Source: a gamma proteobacterium symbiont of Ctena orbiculata (GTDB lineage: Bacteria; Pseudomonadota; Gammaproteobacteria; Chromatiales; Chromatiaceae). From it: a DNA stretch of 41,351 nucleotides. Positions 34,405-41,351 of the stretch are shown piece by piece (within the stretch, counting starts at the first letter, position 1; each line of letters begins with the position of its first letter). Under the pieces are notes generated by a model, which made no database searches, was not told the DNA's origin, and was given only the letters and a program-made list of their open reading frames with translations. The stretch covers positions 1 to 41,351 of the forward strand of contig NATW01000102.1 of NCBI GenBank assembly GCA_003094555.1, written 5' to 3'. The translations under genes and the position numbers were made by a program.

Positions 34405-37299
34405 TTACGCTTTACTGATGCGACAGAGACTGCATTTGGTCTCCTGCATCTGCGTCACCGAGTCATAGCCATAGGTCATGGCCGTGTTACAGGCTTCGCC
34501 CAGAACATAGGGATCCGCACCCTCGGGATACTTACTGCGCAGATCCTTACCCAGGAAGTGGCCGCCGAAATGGAACGGCATGAAGGCCACACCCGCAGCA
34601 ACCCGTCGGGTCACCATCGCCTTGACTTTAATGCGGGCGCCCTCGGCGCCCTCCACCCAGACATCCTCCCCGTCACTGACACCGGCATTGTTGGCATCCC
34701 GCGGATGCATCTCGATAAACATATCCTGCTGCAGCTCCGCCAACCAGGGATTGGAGCGGGACTCATCACCGCCACCCTCATACTCCACCAGACGCCCCGA
34801 GGTGAGGATGATGGGAAAATCCTTGGAGTAGTCCTTGGCCTGAATCGAACCGTAACGGGTCGGCAGGCGATAGAAGGACTTGCGATCCTCATAGGTGGGA
34901 TACTTCTCCACCAGATCACGCCGGTTGGTGTACAAGGGTTCCCGATGTACCGGCACCGGATCGGGGAAGGTCCAGACCATGGCCCGGGCCTTGGCGTTAC
35001 CAAAGGGCGCGCAGCCATGCTTGATGGCGACCCGCTGGATACCGCCGGAACGGTCGGTCTTCCAGTTCTTGCCCTCCGCCAGTTGCTTCTCCTCCGGGGT
35101 CAGGTCATCCCACCAGCCCAGTTTCTTCAACAGGTCGGCGGTGAATTCCGGATGACCGTTCTTAATCTCGTTGCCCACCGGGTAGGATCCCTCGGCCAGG
35201 AGGTTTTCACCATTGCGCTCGACACCGAATCGGGCGCGGAAGTTGAGACCGCCCTTGGCCACGGGCTTGCTGGTATCGTAGAGATTGGGTGTCCCCGGAT
35301 GAGCCATCTCCGCAGTGCCCCAACAGGGCCAGGGCAGACCGTAGTACTCACCGTCGCAGGCACCGCCCTCCGCCAACAGGCTGGTATAGTCGAAGGTACC
35401 CCAGTTCTGCTGCTGTTTCTTCATCCGCTCGGGGCTCTGGCCGGTATAACCGATGGTCCACATACCGTTGTTGAACTCGCGGGTGATATCCTCGATCAGG
35501 GGTTCGTCGTTCTCCACCTTGATGTTCTTAAACAGCTCATCGGCGAAACCGAGCTTGCTGGCCAGGCGATACATGATGGTGTGATCCGGCAGGGACTCGA
35601 ATATGGGCTCGATGACCTTGTCCCGCCACTGCAGTGAGCGGTTGGATGCGGTGACCGATCCATAGGTCTCGAACTGGGTGGCGGCGGGCAACAGATAGAC
35701 CCCGTCGGTCCGGTCGTGCATCACTGCGGAGACCGTGGGATAGGGATCGATGATCACCATCATATCCAGCTTTTCCATGGCCTTCTTCATCTCCGGGCCG
35801 CGGGTTTGGCTGTTGGGCGCGTGCCCCCATAAGACCATCACCCGAACGTTATCCTTCTGGGCAATGTTTCCCTTCTCTTCCAATACACCATCTATCCAGC
35901 GGGAGACAGGGATACCCTTGGTATTCATGGGCGACACATCCTTGCCCTTGGATTGTTCATAACTGCCCGGATCGAAGCGGCCGGCCACCCAGTCGTAATC
36001 CACACCCCAGACCTTGGACCAATGCCCCCAGGCACCCTTCGACAGACCGTAGTAGCCCGGCAGGGTATGGGATAGCACGCCGAAGTCGGTGGCCCCCTGT
36101 ACATTGTCGTGGCCGCGGAAGATATTGGTGCCGCCGCCGGAGGTACCCATGTTGCCCAGGGCCAGCTGGAAGACGCAGTAGGCGCGGGTGTTGTTGTTGC
36201 CGATCGTGTGCTGGGTACCGCCCATGCACCAGATGAAGGTGCCGGGGCGGTTGTCCGCCATGGTCTTGGCGGCGGCATAGACCTGGTTCTCGGGGACACC
36301 GGAGACACGCTCCACCTCTTCGGGTGTCCACTTGGCGATCTCCTTCTTCACCTCCTCCAGACCGTAGACCCGTTGCCGGATGAACTCCTTGTCCTCCCAG
36401 CCGTTTTTGAATATGTGCCAGAGCATGCCCCAGATGACGGGCACGTCGGTACCCGGGCGCAGCCTCAGGAACTGATTGGCATGGGCGGCGGTGCGGGTGA
36501 AACGCGGATCGATAACGATCAATTGGGCATTGTTCTGTTCCTTCGCCTTGAACACATGCTGCAGGGAGACCGGATGGGCCTCCGCCGGATTACCACCGAT
36601 GATCAGAATCGACTTCGAGTTATGGATGTCGTTGTAGGAGTTGGTCATGGCACCGTAGCCCCAGGTATTGGCAACCCCGGCAACGGTGGTCGAGTGACAG
36701 ATGCGGGCCTGGTGGTCCACATTGTTGGTGCCCCAAAAGGCCGCGAACTTGCGGAACAGGTAGGCCTGTTCGTTATTGTGCTTGGCCGATCCCAGCCAGT
36801 AGACCGAATCGGGACTCGACTGCTCGCGCACCTCGAGCATCTTGTCGCCGATCTCGTTGATCGCCTGCTCCCAGGAGATGCGTTTCCATTTGCCGTCCAC
36901 CAGCTTGGTGGGATACTTCAGGCGTCGCTCACCATGTCCATGCTCCCGCACCGAGGCACCCTTGGCGCAGTGGGCACCCAGGTTGAAGGGGTGATCGAAG
37001 GCCGGCTCCTGGCCGGTCCAGACACCGTTTTCGACCTCGGCGATGATGCCGCAACCCACCGAACAGTGGGTGCAGATGGTCTTGATCTGTTCCGCCTGGC
37101 CCTTTTCGGTTGTCGCCGCCTCGGCCTTTTTCATCATGCCCGGGGTAAATCCGCTGGCCAATGCGGCGCCACCCGCCACCAGGCTGGAGTTGCGTAGAAA
37201 GTCGCGACGGCTCATGCTCTGACCGGCGGACGCTCTCTCGGGTGAAACCGAATCACTACTGCTGTGGTTCACCAGATCGGAGGTTTTATGCAGTTTCAT
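34405..37299 (-). CDS. fdhA: Formate dehydrogenase catalytic subunit, Cys form (FdhA)
   Basis: A 964-residue molybdopterin enzyme that oxidises formate to CO2. A Tat signal has SRRDFLR at residues 30-36 followed by a hydrophobic stretch, so it works in the periplasm. The [4Fe-4S] site is CTHCSVGC (Cys76, 79, 83) plus Cys111. The metal ligand is Cys201 in ARICHSTTVAG, encoded by TGT, so this is the selenium-independent form; His202 follows as usual. SILIIGGNPAEAHPV, GGTQHTIGNNNTRAY and the C-terminal LTSGRLVEYEGGG domain match FdhA/FdnG. GAGGAT precedes the ATG. Mo versus W cannot be told from sequence. It lies just after fdhX and a TorD-like chaperone that would aid its maturation. Confidence 0.96.
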   Translation of the reverse strand: MKLHKTSDLVNHSSSDSVSPERASAGQSMSRRDFLRNSSLVAGGAALASGFTPGMMKKAEAATTEKGQAEQIKTICTHCSVGCGIIAEVENGVWTGQEPAFDHPFNLGAHCAKGASVREHGHGERRLKYPTKLVDGKWKRISWEQAINEIGDKMLEVREQSSPDSVYWLGSAKHNNEQAYLFRKFAAFWGTNNVDHQARICHSTTVAGVANTWGYGAMTNSYNDIHNSKSILIIGGNPAEAHPVSLQHVFKAKEQNNAQLIVIDPRFTRTAAHANQFLRLRPGTDVPVIWGMLWHIFKNGWEDKEFIRQRVYGLEEVKKEIAKWTPEEVERVSGVPENQVYAAAKTMADNRPGTFIWCMGGTQHTIGNNNTRAYCVFQLALGNMGTSGGGTNIFRGHDNVQGATDFGVLSHTLPGYYGLSKGAWGHWSKVWGVDYDWVAGRFDPGSYEQSKGKDVSPMNTKGIPVSRWIDGVLEEKGNIAQKDNVRVMVLWGHAPNSQTRGPEMKKAMEKLDMMVIIDPYPTVSAVMHDRTDGVYLLPAATQFETYGSVTASNRSLQWRDKVIEPIFESLPDHTIMYRLASKLGFADELFKNIKVENDEPLIEDITREFNNGMWTIGYTGQSPERMKKQQQNWGTFDYTSLLAEGGACDGEYYGLPWPCWGTAEMAHPGTPNLYDTSKPVAKGGLNFRARFGVERNGENLLAEGSYPVGNEIKNGHPEFTADLLKKLGWWDDLTPEEKQLAEGKNWKTDRSGGIQRVAIKHGCAPFGNAKARAMVWTFPDPVPVHREPLYTNRRDLVEKYPTYEDRKSFYRLPTRYGSIQAKDYSKDFPIILTSGRLVEYEGGGDESRSNPWLAELQQDMFIEMHPRDANNAGVSDGEDVWVEGAEGARIKVKAMVTRRVAAGVAFMPFHFGGHFLGKDLRSKYPEGADPYVLGEACNTAMTYGYDSVTQMQETKCSLCRISKA

Positions 37300-37318
37300 T
37301 CAGATATCCTCTAAAAAC

Positions 37319-37531
37319 TCAGCTCAGGGTGGACTTGTAGTAGGCCGCAATGTGAGGTGTCAGTCGGTAGCCCTTCTTCGCCTTTGGCGTTTCGCTATCG
37401 GTTTCATCCACGGAAGCTGTCGTCAGACCGGGCAGGCTGGCTGCGACGGCGACACCAACACCGGCACTCGCAGTGCTACGCAGAAACGCCCTGCGTTTCG
37501 GATCTGGTTTCTGCTTATGCTGTTTTTTCAT
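37319..37531 (-). CDS. fdhX: Small Tat-targeted formate dehydrogenase protein (FdhX)
   Basis: A 70-residue protein with a twin-arginine signal (KRRAFLRSTASAGVGVAVAASLPG). Its short C-terminal region, KKGYRLTPHIAAYYKSTL, is conserved in small proteins found directly before fdhA in many proteobacterial formate dehydrogenase operons. It precedes fdhA by 19 bp. Its exact role (assembly or a small subunit) is not known. Confidence 0.9.
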   Translation of the reverse strand: MKKQHKQKPDPKRRAFLRSTASAGVGVAVAASLPGLTTASVDETDSETPKAKKGYRLTPHIAAYYKSTLS

Positions 37532-37587
37532 GAAATCATCCTCCGGTCGGATTCACAGTTCAGTCATGGCATCATCGATAAATCAGG

Positions 37588-38256
37588 TTACACAGGCATA
37601 CTCAGATAACGTTTCTCCATCGCTGCGAATGCGGCGCCGAAACGCCCCACCGCACGATAGAAGACAGCGGTTTTCGCCTCACTCAAATCAGCGAAAAAAC
37701 GCTCCAGCCAACCAGCCATGTGTGATTCGTAGAAGTGTGATTGCTGCTGGAAACCGACCCCCTCAGTGATCAACATCGCCATCACTTCGCACAGCGCGGC
37801 AACATGATCCTCCGGTTCGGTTACACCTTCCTGGCGCTGGAATCCCAACATGGCCAGGTCGTCCCGCAGCTTTCCCAGGGGCTTTTCCATCAGGAAGCCG
37901 GTGAGATACCAGGAGCCATAGGGCACCAGCTCGCCGCGACCCATGCCGATGAACAGATCGTGAAACTCCACATCCACCGCTTGCGGTTTAGAGTCCGAAG
38001 CGGAGAGTCCCAACATGGACATCGCCAATGCCAACTCATCCCTGGTTGGCTCTATGCCTGCGAAACCGGCGACCTGGTCGAGCATCGATTGATCCGGGGC
38101 CTGTCGCAACAGTTGCGCCAGCATGCCGTAGGCACCGATCCGATAGTGCTGTTCCTGGTCCAGGCCGACGCCTTGAGCCGCCTCAGCCGTTGCATCAGGC
38201 TGCTGGCTCTTTGGATACTCATTGTCGGGTTGAACAGCTTGGTTCAAATCGGTCAT
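37588..38256 (-). CDS. TorD/DmsD-family chaperone
   Basis: A 222-residue all-helical chaperone for molybdoenzyme maturation. Typical parts are RIGAYGMLAQLLRQAPD (about residue 40), VEFHDLFIGMGRGELVPYGSWYLTGFLMEKPLGKLRDDL (about 96-134), EPEDHVAALCEVMAMLI, and the HMAGWLERFFADL helix. It likely binds the Tat signal of FdhA and/or FdhX until the cofactor is in place. The ATG at 38256 is preferred over an earlier start because GAGGAGAG precedes it and a candidate sigma-54 promoter lies immediately upstream. First gene of the TorD-fdhXABC part of the operon. Confidence 0.91.
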   Translation of the reverse strand: MTDLNQAVQPDNEYPKSQQPDATAEAAQGVGLDQEQHYRIGAYGMLAQLLRQAPDQSMLDQVAGFAGIEPTRDELALAMSMLGLSASDSKPQAVDVEFHDLFIGMGRGELVPYGSWYLTGFLMEKPLGKLRDDLAMLGFQRQEGVTEPEDHVAALCEVMAMLITEGVGFQQQSHFYESHMAGWLERFFADLSEAKTAVFYRAVGRFGAAFAAMEKRYLSMPV

Positions 38257-38282
38257 CACACTCTCCTCAGCTGAATAGTGTT

Positions 38283-38298
38283 TGCAAGCAATGGACCA
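38283..38298 (-). promoter_or_regulatory. Candidate sigma-54 promoter before the TorD-like gene
   Basis: On the minus strand TGGTCCATTGCTTGCA (38298-38283) has GG and GC separated by exactly 10 bp and a full TTGCA at -12. The predicted start near 38273 leaves a short leader that includes the torD SD. Its -24 half departs from TGGCAC in a few bases. Confidence 0.6.
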
Positions 38299-38360
38299 GC
38301 CCTGGTGGGAAATAAATGACAAATTGGACTGATATCGACCAAGTCTCCGCCCTCCCCGCC

Positions 38361-38389
38361 TGTCAAACGGTGCCGGCCTGTATCTGACA
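38361..38389. promoter_or_regulatory. TGTC-N21-GACA inverted repeat, candidate activator site
   Basis: TGTCA (38361-38365) and TGACA (38385-38389) are 5-bp arms, centred about 78 bp upstream of the -24 element of the torD-proximal sigma-54 promoter. Spacing is nearly that of the repeat at 41225-41260, which suggests the same activator. With 5-bp arms it could arise by chance. Confidence 0.3.
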
Positions 38390-38407
38390 AGGGGTCAAAA
38401 TGCGGCG

Positions 38408-40036
38408 CTACTGTCGAAACCGACCATCCAGGTCACCCCCCATGGCTTCCGAGTCCTGCACGATATCCACCACCCGGCAGGCGTCACACAGGGTCAGGCG
38501 CTTGAGTGCCCTTTCACTCTGGAACATATAGTGATCCTTGAGCTTGCTGCGCATCTTGTCGATCACGGAACGGGTTGCGAAGGGTTTACCGCAGGATGTA
38601 CAGCGAAAGGGTTCCTCTTCCCGCAGGGTGCGCGTCTGGGTGCGACTCTCTGACTCGAACAACAGGCGCGGGGTAATCCAGATGGCATCCTCGGGACAGG
38701 TGCGGGTACAGAGTCCGCACTGCAGACAGTTGGCCTCGATGAATTGCAGCTGTGGCAGACCCTCGCTGCCGCTCTGCAGCGCCTTGCCGGGACAGGCCCC
38801 GACACAGGACATACACAGGGTACAGGCCTTCTCTTCCACGTAGACCGTACCGAAGGGGGCACCCGTAGGGAGGTTGGCCATGGGTTTTGACCGCTCTGCC
38901 TGGGCATACAGATGATCGAGAGCGAGATAGATCGATTGACGTTTGCTGCCGATCCCCGAGTGGGCCGCTGCCTCGATCTCGGGCATCCCATCCCCCGCCT
39001 CCTCCACGAGTGCCGTATGCTCTACGAGTCGAATCGATGCCTGGGGATAACCCATGGCAGTAAGGATTTCACCACTGATGGTCAACTGTTCTTGCAGAGC
39101 ACCCATCACGGATGGCGGCATCCCACCGCCGTCCGCCAACAATACCTGCCTGGCGCCATAGGCCAGGGAAGTCAGCCAGACATCCATGCCGATGCTGGCC
39201 AGTTCCTCCACCATCACCGGTAAATAATGGGCGGGGATATCATCCGGCAACACTTGATCCGATGCAGCGTGAAACACCACCACCGGGGAGCTGCCCCCCT
39301 GCTCCCGATAGATGGACAGCAGCTTGCGCAGTCGCTGCAGGTTGTCTTTGACCGAGGGATAGACATAGCGAATCGCGCCGCTGGGGCAGACACTGGCGCA
39401 TGCCCCCCCTCCCTGGCAGAGGTAGTTGTTCACTTCGATGGTTTCCGCCAGGCCGGTGATCGCATCGGCGGGGCAGGCATCGATACAGCGGGTGCAGGCG
39501 GTGTTACCCGAACGACCATGGGCACAGATCGCCGGATCGTAGTCGAAATAGCGGGGCTTTTCGAAATTACCGGTCATCTGCGCCACTTCTTCGAGCACCG
39601 CTGCGAGCTGATCCTCCTCGATACTGGCGTGGTAGTAACCGGGCGGGTTCATACCCCGGCTCATCAACGGCTGCCGGGAGAGATCGAGGATCAGATCCAC
39701 CGCCAGGGTCTCCCCATTGGCGCGGCCCGCTTCGCCCAGGTGTATCTTGAAATCACCCAGATAACCCTCTAACCGCAGGGTGCGGCCACCCACCGGCACC
39801 ACTGGGGCTCCCGGCTCCTCCGCACCTTCGGTCAGGACCACGATCGGACTCAGTCTGTCATTGAGCCGCGGCGCAATCTCCAGCGCCGTTTGATCACCGA
39901 TTACCGCCACCCGACCCCGGGACTGATAGTTCACCAGACTGGTCGGCTCTACAGGGACTCCCTGCATGGCATGCAGTGCCTGGTCCCGGGCCCGGCGGTT
40001 GGCCATCGTATCAGGGGATATCTTCGATTCACTCAT
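38408..40036 (-). CDS. Multi-[4Fe-4S] protein of the formate dehydrogenase locus
   Basis: A 542-residue protein. After an N-terminal region with VAVIGDQTALEIAP and LDLSRQPLM it has four ferredoxin-type motifs: CTRCIDACP near residue 183, CQGGGACASVCP near 210, CTLCMSCVGACP near 407 and CLQCGLCTRTCP near 440. Zinc-ribbon-like CTSCGKPF and CDAC follow near the C-terminus. It regularly accompanies DUF3305/DUF3306 and Fdh genes, probably as an assembly or electron-transfer factor; the role is not firmly known. No signal peptide, so cytoplasmic. Its ATG overlaps the DUF3306 stop by 4 bp (ATGA). 151 bp and a candidate promoter separate it from the TorD-like gene. Confidence 0.88.
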   Translation of the reverse strand: MSESKISPDTMANRRARDQALHAMQGVPVEPTSLVNYQSRGRVAVIGDQTALEIAPRLNDRLSPIVVLTEGAEEPGAPVVPVGGRTLRLEGYLGDFKIHLGEAGRANGETLAVDLILDLSRQPLMSRGMNPPGYYHASIEEDQLAAVLEEVAQMTGNFEKPRYFDYDPAICAHGRSGNTACTRCIDACPADAITGLAETIEVNNYLCQGGGACASVCPSGAIRYVYPSVKDNLQRLRKLLSIYREQGGSSPVVVFHAASDQVLPDDIPAHYLPVMVEELASIGMDVWLTSLAYGARQVLLADGGGMPPSVMGALQEQLTISGEILTAMGYPQASIRLVEHTALVEEAGDGMPEIEAAAHSGIGSKRQSIYLALDHLYAQAERSKPMANLPTGAPFGTVYVEEKACTLCMSCVGACPGKALQSGSEGLPQLQFIEANCLQCGLCTRTCPEDAIWITPRLLFESESRTQTRTLREEEPFRCTSCGKPFATRSVIDKMRSKLKDHYMFQSERALKRLTLCDACRVVDIVQDSEAMGGDLDGRFRQ

Positions 40037-40578
40037 GTTTCAACCTCATCACTTGGATCCTCTTGCTGCCCGGTCAGGGGTGGTGACGGCTCATCACCGG
40101 CCTTATCGTCCGCAGCTACCCCCCGGCTGGGCATAGGGTCGTCGCCATCCCTATCCAATGCCTGGGCCTGGGCCAGCTCATCCTCTTCGGCCTGTTTTTT
40201 CAGTGCCTCCTGCTCAAGCCTGTGGCGCAGATCCGCGGTCATCACATTGCCCAACTTCTCAAAACTGGTGAAATCCTCCGCGTAGTCATCCAGACCGTCG
40301 CAGACATTGAAGGCGGCACTGTGGAAAAGCTTGTCCAGGGCCAGTTGGCGCAGCTGCTCGGATACCTTGGGGGAGAGAAAACCGCTGTAGTCGGAGTCTT
40401 CATTCAGACTCTCCAGTGGCGGCATATCTGCGTCGCTGGGCTGCTGTTCCTCGTCGACCGGTTCTTCCAGTTCCACCACAGGTTGCTGGGCGGCCTGTTT
40501 TTTCTCGGACCAGCGACGGTAGAAACCCTCATCGCTCTGAACGGTTGTCTCCGGCGAGTCCTCAGGCTTCATGATCAT
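40033..40578 (-). CDS. DUF3306 protein of the formate dehydrogenase locus
   Basis: A 181-residue, highly acidic, Pro/Gln/Glu-rich protein. The DUF3306 core is seen in FYRRWSEKKQAAQ (residues 19-31), SDYSGFLSPKVSEQLRQLALDKLFHSAAFNVCDGLDDYAEDFTSFEKLGNVMTADLRHRLEQE. The C-terminal tail is low-complexity and charged. Family members sit in formate dehydrogenase clusters; a role in enzyme assembly is likely but unproven. The start is MIM; an ATG two codons in is equally possible. It overlaps DUF3305 by 17 bp and the next gene by 4 bp. Confidence 0.87.
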   Translation of the reverse strand: MIMKPEDSPETTVQSDEGFYRRWSEKKQAAQQPVVELEEPVDEEQQPSDADMPPLESLNEDSDYSGFLSPKVSEQLRQLALDKLFHSAAFNVCDGLDDYAEDFTSFEKLGNVMTADLRHRLEQEALKKQAEEDELAQAQALDRDGDDPMPSRGVAADDKAGDEPSPPLTGQQEDPSDEVET

Positions 40579-41092
40579 CCGGTCCCGGAGCCGACGATTT
40601 CCAGTCGGTGCGCTTGCGTTTGGTGCGCTTCTGCGGCACGTAGTGATTCAGCACGAAGGCCTCTGTCCACCGATAGAGCTCGGCCGGCAGGGGCACGGTA
40701 TAGACCGCGTCATCCCCTTCCAGGTAGGCATGGGCCTCATCGTAACTGAGACTGACCAGGAAGGGCTCCGGCTTGCCCTGGTCATCCAGATTCGCCACCA
40801 CATAACAGTGGGGCTGAATCGAGAGCAGATTGTAGTAGTAGCTTTCACACTCATCTTCATACAGGCGCAGGGTGAAACCGGAATAGAGATAGCGATTCAC
40901 TGAACCCTCCTGGTGAATCAGGCTCGGTGCGGCCCTGTCGCCCCGCTCCTCGACCAGGTCGCTGATGATGCCAACCGCCTCCCAGTTGTTCTCAAGCCAT
41001 TGAGAATCGCTGGGTGATTGCTGCATGATCACAGAAACATTGAATTTCGAAGGGTTATCAGCCTTCGCCTGGTCGTTATTGGTCGCTGTCAT
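40562..41092 (-). CDS. DUF3305 protein of the formate dehydrogenase locus
   Basis: A 176-residue protein. The DUF3305 core shows VSVIMQQSPSDSQWLENNWEAVGIISD (residues 19-45), LYSGFTLRLYEDECESYYYNLLSIQPHCYVV, and a C-terminal RWTEAFVLNHYVPQKRTKRKRTDW tail rich in Lys/Arg. It is the first gene of the operon; CAGGG lies 10 nt before the ATG. DUF3305 and DUF3306 are found side by side in fdh loci, and their presence supports the identity of the whole cluster. Exact role unknown. Confidence 0.89.
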   Translation of the reverse strand: MTATNNDQAKADNPSKFNVSVIMQQSPSDSQWLENNWEAVGIISDLVEERGDRAAPSLIHQEGSVNRYLYSGFTLRLYEDECESYYYNLLSIQPHCYVVANLDDQGKPEPFLVSLSYDEAHAYLEGDDAVYTVPLPAELYRWTEAFVLNHYVPQKRTKRKRTDWKSSAPGPDDHEA

Positions 41093-41127
41093 GGTTCAAT
41101 ACCCTGAACTTATCCAATTGTGCTACC

Positions 41128-41143
41128 GCAAGTTGCATACCAA
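41128..41143 (-). promoter_or_regulatory. Candidate sigma-54 promoter of the formate dehydrogenase operon
   Basis: On the minus strand TTGGTATGCAACTTGC (41143-41128): GG (-24) and GC (-12) are exactly 10 bp apart, with TTGC complete and TGGTATG close to the TGGCACG consensus. Predicted start near 41116, about 25 nt before the DUF3305 ATG, which leaves room for its SD. Confidence 0.68.
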
Positions 41144-41224
41144 ACCCCTGCCGGGGCAGAAAAATCAGACAGGAGTCGCAATGGAAAAATAGTCTTAAAA
41201 ACGGAAGAGGAGAAAAACAGGGCA

Positions 41225-41260
41225 AAATGTCCCGTTTAGTCTCACTGAAGTGGGACATTT
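41225..41260. promoter_or_regulatory. Inverted repeat, candidate enhancer site for a sigma-54 activator
   Basis: AAATGTCCC (41225-41233) and GGGACATTT (41252-41260) are perfect 9-bp arms 18 bp apart, giving TGTC-N22-GACA. The centre lies about 125 bp upstream of the predicted start, the usual range for an NtrC-type activator. No T-tract follows, so termination is unlikely. Confidence 0.5.
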
Positions 41261-41283
41261 CACACCATTTGTCACCCCCACGG

Positions 41284-41318
41284 GGCATCAGGCTTAGATA
41301 ATCGTCCCCACTGATGCC
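41284..41318. repeat. Second inverted repeat in the fdh control region
   Basis: GGCATCAG (41284-41291) and CTGATGCC (41311-41318), perfect 8-bp arms 19 bp apart, flanked by GGGG and CCCC near the outside. It could be a further regulator site or the end of a neighbouring unit cut off by the window. Confidence 0.35.
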
Positions 41319-41351
41319 TATCCCCGCTCCATCCTCGGGATCGGAGATGGA

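Noticed and set aside
36690-36700. Possible selenocysteine in FdhA
   Set aside because: The active-site codon is TGT (Cys), and no in-frame TGA occurs.
34558-37197. Long plus-strand frames opposite fdhA (34558-35637 and 36109-37197)
   Set aside because: Antisense shadows of a clearly conserved enzyme gene.
1-41351. CRISPR arrays, tRNA/rRNA genes, integrases, intact insertion sequences, prophage genes
   Set aside because: None was recognised on either strand; no regularly spaced identical repeats other than the short ones listed.

Overview
The window looks like chromosome of a GC-rich gammaproteobacterium with a respiratory, metabolically versatile lifestyle, possibly a sulfur-oxidising Chromatiales-type organism. 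That placement is an inference from gene content: a periplasmic formate dehydrogenase locus of the DUF3305/DUF3306 type, a sucrose-as-osmolyte cluster, LutABC and ArsJ. No rRNA, tRNA, CRISPR array or intact insertion sequence was seen. The window starts inside a gene and ends in the control region of the formate dehydrogenase operon.

Layout. 1-2740 (minus): two Tad/Flp pilus-type pseudopilin-like genes (TadE-like, cut by the window edge, and TadG-like). 2839-3738: an orphan lipoprotein. 3937-6163 (minus): a response regulator and sensor kinase, with three 11-bp-spaced direct repeats ahead of the regulator. 6263-13055 (minus): sucrose metabolism, in transcription order sucrose-phosphate synthase, sucrose-phosphatase and fructokinase (overlapping genes), then a small unknown gene, then amylosucrase. 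13228-14362: a TetR regulator divergent from a MAPEG membrane protein, with a 22-bp palindromic operator between them. 14555-17385 (plus): lutABC lactate oxidation. 17505-20341: an alpha/beta-hydrolase lipoprotein, a membrane protein, a NADAR-family N-glycosidase and another membrane protein. 20701-23544: a large fused protein with carrier, acyl-AMP ligase and PlsC acyltransferase domains. 23598-23707: a 110-bp inverted-repeat element between convergent genes. 23745-26763 (minus): arsenate detoxification by GAPDH and ArsJ, followed by a DUF2459 lipoprotein. 27178-28548 (minus): a secreted PhoX-like protein. 28771-29904 (plus): a MOT1-type molybdate transporter. 30004-30432: DUF4399.

30713-41092 (minus) is one long formate dehydrogenase operon, in transcription order: DUF3305, DUF3306, a multi-[4Fe-4S] protein, a TorD-like chaperone, the small Tat protein FdhX, FdhA (Cys form), FdhB and FdhC. 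It ends with an appended NarI/DsrM-like membrane cytochrome b and an HdrD/DsrK-like iron-sulfur protein.

Most notable. The formate dehydrogenase locus has two sequences with the exact GG-N10-GC spacing of sigma-54 promoters, one before DUF3305 (41128-41143) and one before torD (38283-38298). Each has an upstream TGTC...GACA inverted repeat at a distance expected for an enhancer-binding activator. Together with the HdrD/DsrK-like tail of the operon, this is the best candidate for an undescribed regulatory and electron-transfer arrangement. The OmpR-type repeats before the response regulator, the fused lipid-metabolism protein and the 110-bp repeat are also worth following up.
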